From Pantanalinema rosaneae (lineage in GTDB: Bacteria; Cyanobacteriota; Cyanobacteriia; Leptolyngbyales; Leptolyngbyaceae): a DNA stretch of 64,000 bases. A program made the translations under genes and the position numbers. Every line of letters begins with the position of its first letter. Within the stretch, counting starts at the first letter, position 1. The notes under the pieces were generated by a model that was not told the DNA's origin, did no database searches, and saw nothing but the letters and a program-made list of their open reading frames with translations. The stretch is taken from NCBI RefSeq assembly GCF_050753385.1, contig NZ_JBLZFZ010000004.1, forward strand, positions 1-64,000, in the 5' to 3' direction. Below are positions 59,500 to 64,000 of this stretch, piece after piece.

Positions 59500-62097
59500 A
59501 TGGCTAAGCAACTGAATATGCTCTCCGCAGGACAGGTTATCACAACCGCTCTGCATACAGAGATGCAACAGTCGTATCTTGAATATGCCATGAGTGTGAT
59601 TGTCGGTCGTGCCCTGCCCGATGTCCGTGATGGCTTAAAGCCAGTGCATCGGCGGATTTTGTATGCCATGCATGAGCTAGGGTTAACACCTGATCGCCCC
59701 TACCGTAAATGTGCCCGTGTCGTCGGGGATGTGCTCGGTAAATATCATCCCCACGGAGATCAAGCGGTTTACGATGCCTTAGTTCGGTTAGTTCAGGATT
59801 TCTCCAGTCGTTATCCCTTATTAGCCGGACATGGCAACTTCGGGTCGGTGGATGATGATCCCCCCGCAGCCATGCGGTATACCGAAACGCGGCTGGCAGA
59901 AATTGGCAATGAAGCGTTACTGACTGAAATTGGCGAAGCCACGGTCGATTTCATTGGTAACTTCGACAACTCGCAGCAAGAACCGATCGTTCTACCGGCA
60001 CAACTGCCCATCCTGTTGCTCAACGGCAGTTCTGGCATTGCGGTAGGGATGGCAACCAATATTCCGCCGCATAACCTGAATGAGATTGTTGATGGCTTAA
60101 TTGCCCTGATCGATAATCCCAATCTGTCCGATGAGCGGCTATTTGAACTAATCCCCGGGCCGGATTTCCCAACGGGTGGTGAAATTGTGGGTACAGATGG
60201 CATCCGGGATGCCTACACCACAGGTCGTGGTAGTGTGGCGATTCGGGGAGTGGCTCAAATTGAGGAAATTCAACCGGGACGAGGGCGGCATCGTCGTCCA
60301 GCGATCGTCATCACAGAATTACCCTATCAAGTCAACAAAGCAGGCTGGATCGAAAAAGTCGCTGAGTTAGTGGGACAAGGACGGCTGGATGGCATCGCTG
60401 ATATTCGGGATGAAAGCGATCGTGATGGCATTCGGGTGGTGATTGAACTGAAGCGGGAAGCCCATCCCCAAAAAGTCCTCAATGCCTTGTATAAGCAGAC
60501 CGCCTTACAAAACAATTTTGGGGTGATTCTGCTGGCACTCACCAATGGGCAACCCCGACAAATGACCCTGCGGGAGTTATTACAACACTTCCTCGACTTC
60601 CGGGTAGCCACCCTGACCCGCCTCTATCAGCATGAACTCGATCGCGCTGAAAGTCGCCTGCATTTGCTCGATGGCATGTTGATTGCATTGGAAAATCTGG
60701 ATGAGGTGATTGATATTTTACGCAACGCTCCTGATGGCAGTACCGCAAAAGCGGTTTTACAGGAAGAGTTGGAGTTGAGCGATCGACAAGCCGATGCGAT
60801 TCTGGCAATGCCCCTGCGGCGGCTCACGAGCATGGAGCAGCAAAACCTTCAAACGGAATTTGATCAACTCAGCGATCGACAAACGGAATTGCAAAAATTA
60901 TTGGGCGATCAACGGGAACTCCTGAAAGCCCTGAAAAAAGAATTACGGGCGTTGAAAAAGAAATTTGGGGATCCCCGTCGGACGCGGATTATCGGTCGTC
61001 CGGAACCCGGAGAGAGTCAAAAGGGTAAGCGAGCCAACGCCGGTAACGCCGAATTGAGTGCCACGACTGGCACTGACTCCACAACGCTGTTGCCCTTAGA
61101 TGACGAAGAGGAAATTGCCGAAGAAACGGTTTTGGAACTGACTCAACGGGGGTATGCTCGCCGTATCTCCGTGAAAACCTTACAGCGCCGGAATAGTCGG
61201 AATGAGGAACAGCCTACCCCCGGTCTAGCCGAGTTTGAAGACTTTACCCTCCAGACTCATATCACGACCACGGCGCATACGATTCTGGCGATTACGCGGG
61301 ATGGCAAAGCCTACCCCATTCACATGAGCGATGTGCCCCAGGCAACCGGTCGATCGCGGGGTGTGCCGTTAGTCACGCTGCTACCTACCGCCGCTCAGGG
61401 CAGTCCGGATACGATCGTCGCGAGTTTCGTGATGCCAGAAGTTCCGGAGGAACAGGATTTGGTGTTAGTGACTCAACAAGGTCGGGTGAAGCGATTACCT
61501 TTGGAAGACTTTACTGATTTAACGGCGCGGGGTCTGACCACGCTCAAACTCAAAGATGAGGATCAGGTTGCCTTTGCTTGCATCACAGAGGCGGGTGAAC
61601 AGTTGGTACTAGCCACCTCGAACGGTCGGATGTTGCGGGTGGAAATTGACGACGATCGCCTCCCCCTATCCAGTCGTACCTCGCAGGGACAAACCGCGAT
61701 TCGCTTGATTAAACAAGAACGGTTAGTCGGTTGTGTTACTGTGCCGGTAGATGGTCATTTACTCATGGTGTCGGAAAAGGGCTATGCCAAACAGATGCCT
61801 GTTGGTTTGTTGCGCCTCTCTAATCCTGGGGATCTGGGTGGACAGGGACTGCAATTTGCCACCAAGACCGATACCTTAGTTGGACTGGCAGCCGCCTTCT
61901 CAGACTCAGAAATTATTGTGCTAACCAGCGCCGATCGCATGAGTTATATCGAGCTAGAAGAAGTACCAGTGGAAGGTAAAGAGGGCAAAGGTAGCCGGAT
62001 CTTGAAGCTCGATCGCGATGAGAAAATTACCAGAGTCACATCGCTGGAATTTACCGACCTGTTTGAAGAAGAGGAAATAGAAGAAGAGGAAGAATAA
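59500..62097 (+). CDS. gyrA: Type IIA topoisomerase subunit A (GyrA/ParC type)
   Basis: The 865-residue protein has the breakage-reunion domain with the catalytic Tyr127 in AAMRYTETRL and the QRDR helix region HPHGDQAVYDALVR, followed by a coiled coil (about 430-490) and a six-bladed C-terminal DNA-wrapping domain (about 530-850). The GyrA box, QRRGGKG in canonical gyrases, is degenerate: QRR is followed by NSRNEEQPTPG near residue 562. Such loss is typical of ParC-like enzymes that decatenate and do not supercoil. The end is a run of acidic residues (LFEEEEIEEEEE). The name gyrA may hold only by homology. Confidence 0.93.
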   Translation: MAKQLNMLSAGQVITTALHTEMQQSYLEYAMSVIVGRALPDVRDGLKPVHRRILYAMHELGLTPDRPYRKCARVVGDVLGKYHPHGDQAVYDALVRLVQDFSSRYPLLAGHGNFGSVDDDPPAAMRYTETRLAEIGNEALLTEIGEATVDFIGNFDNSQQEPIVLPAQLPILLLNGSSGIAVGMATNIPPHNLNEIVDGLIALIDNPNLSDERLFELIPGPDFPTGGEIVGTDGIRDAYTTGRGSVAIRGVAQIEEIQPGRGRHRRPAIVITELPYQVNKAGWIEKVAELVGQGRLDGIADIRDESDRDGIRVVIELKREAHPQKVLNALYKQTALQNNFGVILLALTNGQPRQMTLRELLQHFLDFRVATLTRLYQHELDRAESRLHLLDGMLIALENLDEVIDILRNAPDGSTAKAVLQEELELSDRQADAILAMPLRRLTSMEQQNLQTEFDQLSDRQTELQKLLGDQRELLKALKKELRALKKKFGDPRRTRIIGRPEPGESQKGKRANAGNAELSATTGTDSTTLLPLDDEEEIAEETVLELTQRGYARRISVKTLQRRNSRNEEQPTPGLAEFEDFTLQTHITTTAHTILAITRDGKAYPIHMSDVPQATGRSRGVPLVTLLPTAAQGSPDTIVASFVMPEVPEEQDLVLVTQQGRVKRLPLEDFTDLTARGLTTLKLKDEDQVAFACITEAGEQLVLATSNGRMLRVEIDDDRLPLSSRTSQGQTAIRLIKQERLVGCVTVPVDGHLLMVSEKGYAKQMPVGLLRLSNPGDLGGQGLQFATKTDTLVGLAAAFSDSEIIVLTSADRMSYIELEEVPVEGKEGKGSRILKLDRDEKITRVTSLEFTDLFEEEEIEEEEE

Positions 62098-62172
62098 GAG
62101 CGATCGGGCAACTGCCGGGTAATCAATCAGATCATGACTGGAGCAATTACCCGACAGTAGTAGCAACTCAGC

Positions 62173-64000
62173 TTAATGCACCAATTCGATCGCACGTTTG
62201 GCAAGCGCTTCCGCCGTAATGCCATTGAATGCCATCAGTTCACCGGGGCTAGCCGTGGTTTCACCTCGCTTCCAGGCAAAAGTGTCGCGACGGCTCGTAC
62301 TCCGTAACATCACGGGTTCCAACATCCCACTGGCACCACCGGTAACGGCGATCAAGGCATCACCACCAAATAGGCGATCGAAACCAGCCTCATCCAAAAA
62401 CTCGCCATCGGGTTCGGAACAACTTGCCCAAGCCACATCCGCAGGACGGTAGAGACGACGGGGATTGACGACGGAGACAATCCGCACCCCTAAGCCCTCG
62501 GCTTCCAGGCTGGCCGCCGCTTCAAATACGGGAATCAGGATCATATCTCCAATCACCGCGAAGACTACCGTTTTTGTCCCCGGATCACCGTTCACCTCTT
62601 GCAGCACGATCGCCCCATCCTCGATCGCCTGTCGGGTTTGCTCAAAGGTTGTCCGAATCGGTAACGGTGACTTGCTGGCAGTAATGACGATGCCTTTATT
62701 TTTAGTGGTCAGCGCCCAGTCGTAGCACACCTGAATGCTATTCGCGTCCGGTGGAAATAGCGGGAAGACGTTACCATTCCGCATCATGGCAGCAAAGTAA
62801 GCTTCAATCTCCGGACGTTGATGAGTCCAACCATTGCGCCCCTGTTCTAAAGCCCCGGCGGTAAATAGGGTCACGGTGGCTGGTGTAGGGCGACGCAATT
62901 CTGCCATTGCCTGAGTCACCGTTTGCCAGATTGGTAACCCATTAATCGCGAAGGATTCATAGGAACACCAGAGCGATCGCGCCCCCATTAACGCTAAACC
63001 TGCGGCTAATCCGGCACAGGCATCTTCACTTAGGGGTTCGTACACCTGTCCACCCGGTTGCTGATTGTAGAGGGGATCTTCAGTTGGGTGATTGATCTTG
63101 AGAGCCTGGTTAATGTTGGCAATCCCAGAGGCTTCGTTACCATCGGCATTCGTTACTACAAAGGTGCGATCGCTTTGCCCCACTTTGCCCACTAATCGCC
63201 CCATTGCTGTTGTGGATACTTTGGGATCACCCCCTATGGAAAACTCTTCTAACGGTAAAGCTTCCAGGTCGGGTAACGATCGCACTGATTCAGTCACCAC
63301 TGTTTTACTTGCAGAACCACCGCCCGCCCGGTAACAATTGGTGCGAACCAGTTCCCAGGCGGCAGGAGTGAGGGCACGCGTCTTTAAAGCGGTCACAATC
63401 TCAGGATTATCGAGGGTATGTTGAGCATAGAGGTTATGGGATTTTGCCCCCCGCGCATGGACTCCTGCCCCTTTCAGTTGCTTGATAATAAAGACGGTCA
63501 GTTGCCCCCCTAAAGCGGCTTTTGCCGCCGTGTCCACCCCTGCGACCACCGCCTTAACAAACTCTAGCCGTTGTTCAAACGAAAAGGCGGTGCTGTCAAC
63601 GAAGGCTCCAGCCTGGTTTTGATCATCAAAGTCTTTGGCATCAATCAGGACAACCTGCTCAAAGCCATTGCCCTGCCAGTAGGCGGTCATTTGCTCGTTA
63701 GACAGTAGCGATACCATGCTGTGATGTTCCTGAGAGTAACCGTTCCAAACCAGGACAGGCAGGAAGTTGGTGACTTCAGGATAGGCGGTATGGAAGTGCG
63801 CCATCGAACTCATAATGTAGGGTTCGCCCAATCCACCATCCCCCACGGTGAAGGGAAACAGCTTGTCTTGATGGAGTAATGCGGCAGACATGGCAAAGTG
63901 TTGTCCCTGTCCCAAGGGACCGGCGGGAGCTAGAATGCCAGGAATGTAGCCGGATAAGTGCCCCAACAGACCGTGGCGTTCCCGGAAGCGATCGCGCAAT
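62173..64000 (-). CDS. Phosphoketolase-type thiamine diphosphate enzyme (start beyond the window)
   Basis: About 608 residues are visible; the N-terminus lies beyond the right edge. The sequence is organised like phosphoketolase: VGDGGLGEPYIMSSMAHFHTAYPEV (ThDP/Mg site), VLVWNGYSQEHH, then a pyrimidine domain and a C-terminal domain with ALEQGRNGWTHQRPEI and FPPDANSIQVCYDW, where the canonical enzyme has HNGFSHQDPGF and PPDANTL. Phosphoketolase splits xylulose-5-P or fructose-6-P to acetyl phosphate. The differences from the canonical motifs are large, so it belongs to a divergent branch and its substrate is uncertain. Confidence 0.78.
   Translation of the reverse strand, partial: LRDRFRERHGLLGHLSGYIPGILAPAGPLGQGQHFAMSAALLHQDKLFPFTVGDGGLGEPYIMSSMAHFHTAYPEVTNFLPVLVWNGYSQEHHSMVSLLSNEQMTAYWQGNGFEQVVLIDAKDFDDQNQAGAFVDSTAFSFEQRLEFVKAVVAGVDTAAKAALGGQLTVFIIKQLKGAGVHARGAKSHNLYAQHTLDNPEIVTALKTRALTPAAWELVRTNCYRAGGGSASKTVVTESVRSLPDLEALPLEEFSIGGDPKVSTTAMGRLVGKVGQSDRTFVVTNADGNEASGIANINQALKINHPTEDPLYNQQPGGQVYEPLSEDACAGLAAGLALMGARSLWCSYESFAINGLPIWQTVTQAMAELRRPTPATVTLFTAGALEQGRNGWTHQRPEIEAYFAAMMRNGNVFPLFPPDANSIQVCYDWALTTKNKGIVITASKSPLPIRTTFEQTRQAIEDGAIVLQEVNGDPGTKTVVFAVIGDMILIPVFEAAASLEAEGLGVRIVSVVNPRRLYRPADVAWASCSEPDGEFLDEAGFDRLFGGDALIAVTGGASGMLEPVMLRSTSRRDTFAWKRGETTASPGELMAFNGITAEALAKRAIELVH

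Overview
This window is a cyanobacterial chromosome fragment. The octamer GCGATCGC (the HIP1 repeat typical of cyanobacteria) recurs throughout, and the gene content is that of an oxygenic phototroph: psaA-psaB, pcyA, a CpcS-type phycobiliprotein lyase and the classic nirA-nrtABCD-narB nitrate operon. The ferredoxin domain fused to NirA and the general gene style suggest a filamentous Leptolyngbya/Plectonema-like strain, which is an inference. The window is a contig piece. Bases 1-26 are a sequencing adapter, so the left edge is artificial; the gene next to it and the phosphoketolase gene at the right edge are both cut.

Layout. From 1 to 16 kb lie housekeeping and cell-envelope genes: a proline-rich secreted protein fragment, prolyl oligopeptidase, an ABC exporter, a lipoprotein, short-form hisG, a DUF120/riboflavin-kinase-like protein, an OmpR-type regulator, an RlpA-like protein, a Crp-family regulator, pcyA, a proline-rich protein, cpcS and a membrane protein. 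From 16.5 to 22.8 kb come gmd with an overlapping 5-formyl-THF cyclo-ligase gene, a small membrane protein, and DUF3685-, DUF6671-, DUF3605-like and DUF2993-like proteins. From 23 to 27.7 kb is a signalling cluster: a CheC-like protein, a PAS-GAF histidine kinase, a pentapeptide-repeat protein and a single-domain response regulator. From 27.8 to 31.5 kb are a membrane metallopeptidase and two polysaccharide genes, one of them a three-part fusion (MshEN-like repeats, polyprenyl-phosphate sugar transferase, WecG/TagA/CpsF glycosyltransferase).

From 31.4 to 41.6 kb the minus strand carries nirA-nrtA-nrtB-nrtC-nrtD-DUF1830-narB behind a textbook NtcA promoter (GTA-N8-TAC, 22 nt, TAN3T) with a TGCA-N5-TGCA element further upstream that fits NtcB. 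Together these genes import nitrate and reduce it to ammonium. From 41.8 to 51.5 kb are the ribosome hibernation factor gene with large inverted repeats downstream, lipB, an alpha/beta hydrolase, a peroxiredoxin, a YugP-like peptidase, an ArnT-like glycosyltransferase, a secreted repeat protein, an enlarged MalK-type ATPase, and four tiny genes that include a translationally coupled DUF6888-DUF6887 pair. From 51.5 to 56.3 kb are psaB and psaA, with a strongly structured psaA leader that begins at a TATAAT promoter. The rest holds a proline-rich exported protein, a CheY-like regulator, a GyrA-type topoisomerase subunit with a degenerate GyrA box and acidic tail, and the partial phosphoketolase gene.

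I saw no tRNA, rRNA, CRISPR array, transposase or prophage. Functional calls rest on recognising motifs by eye; no database search was possible.
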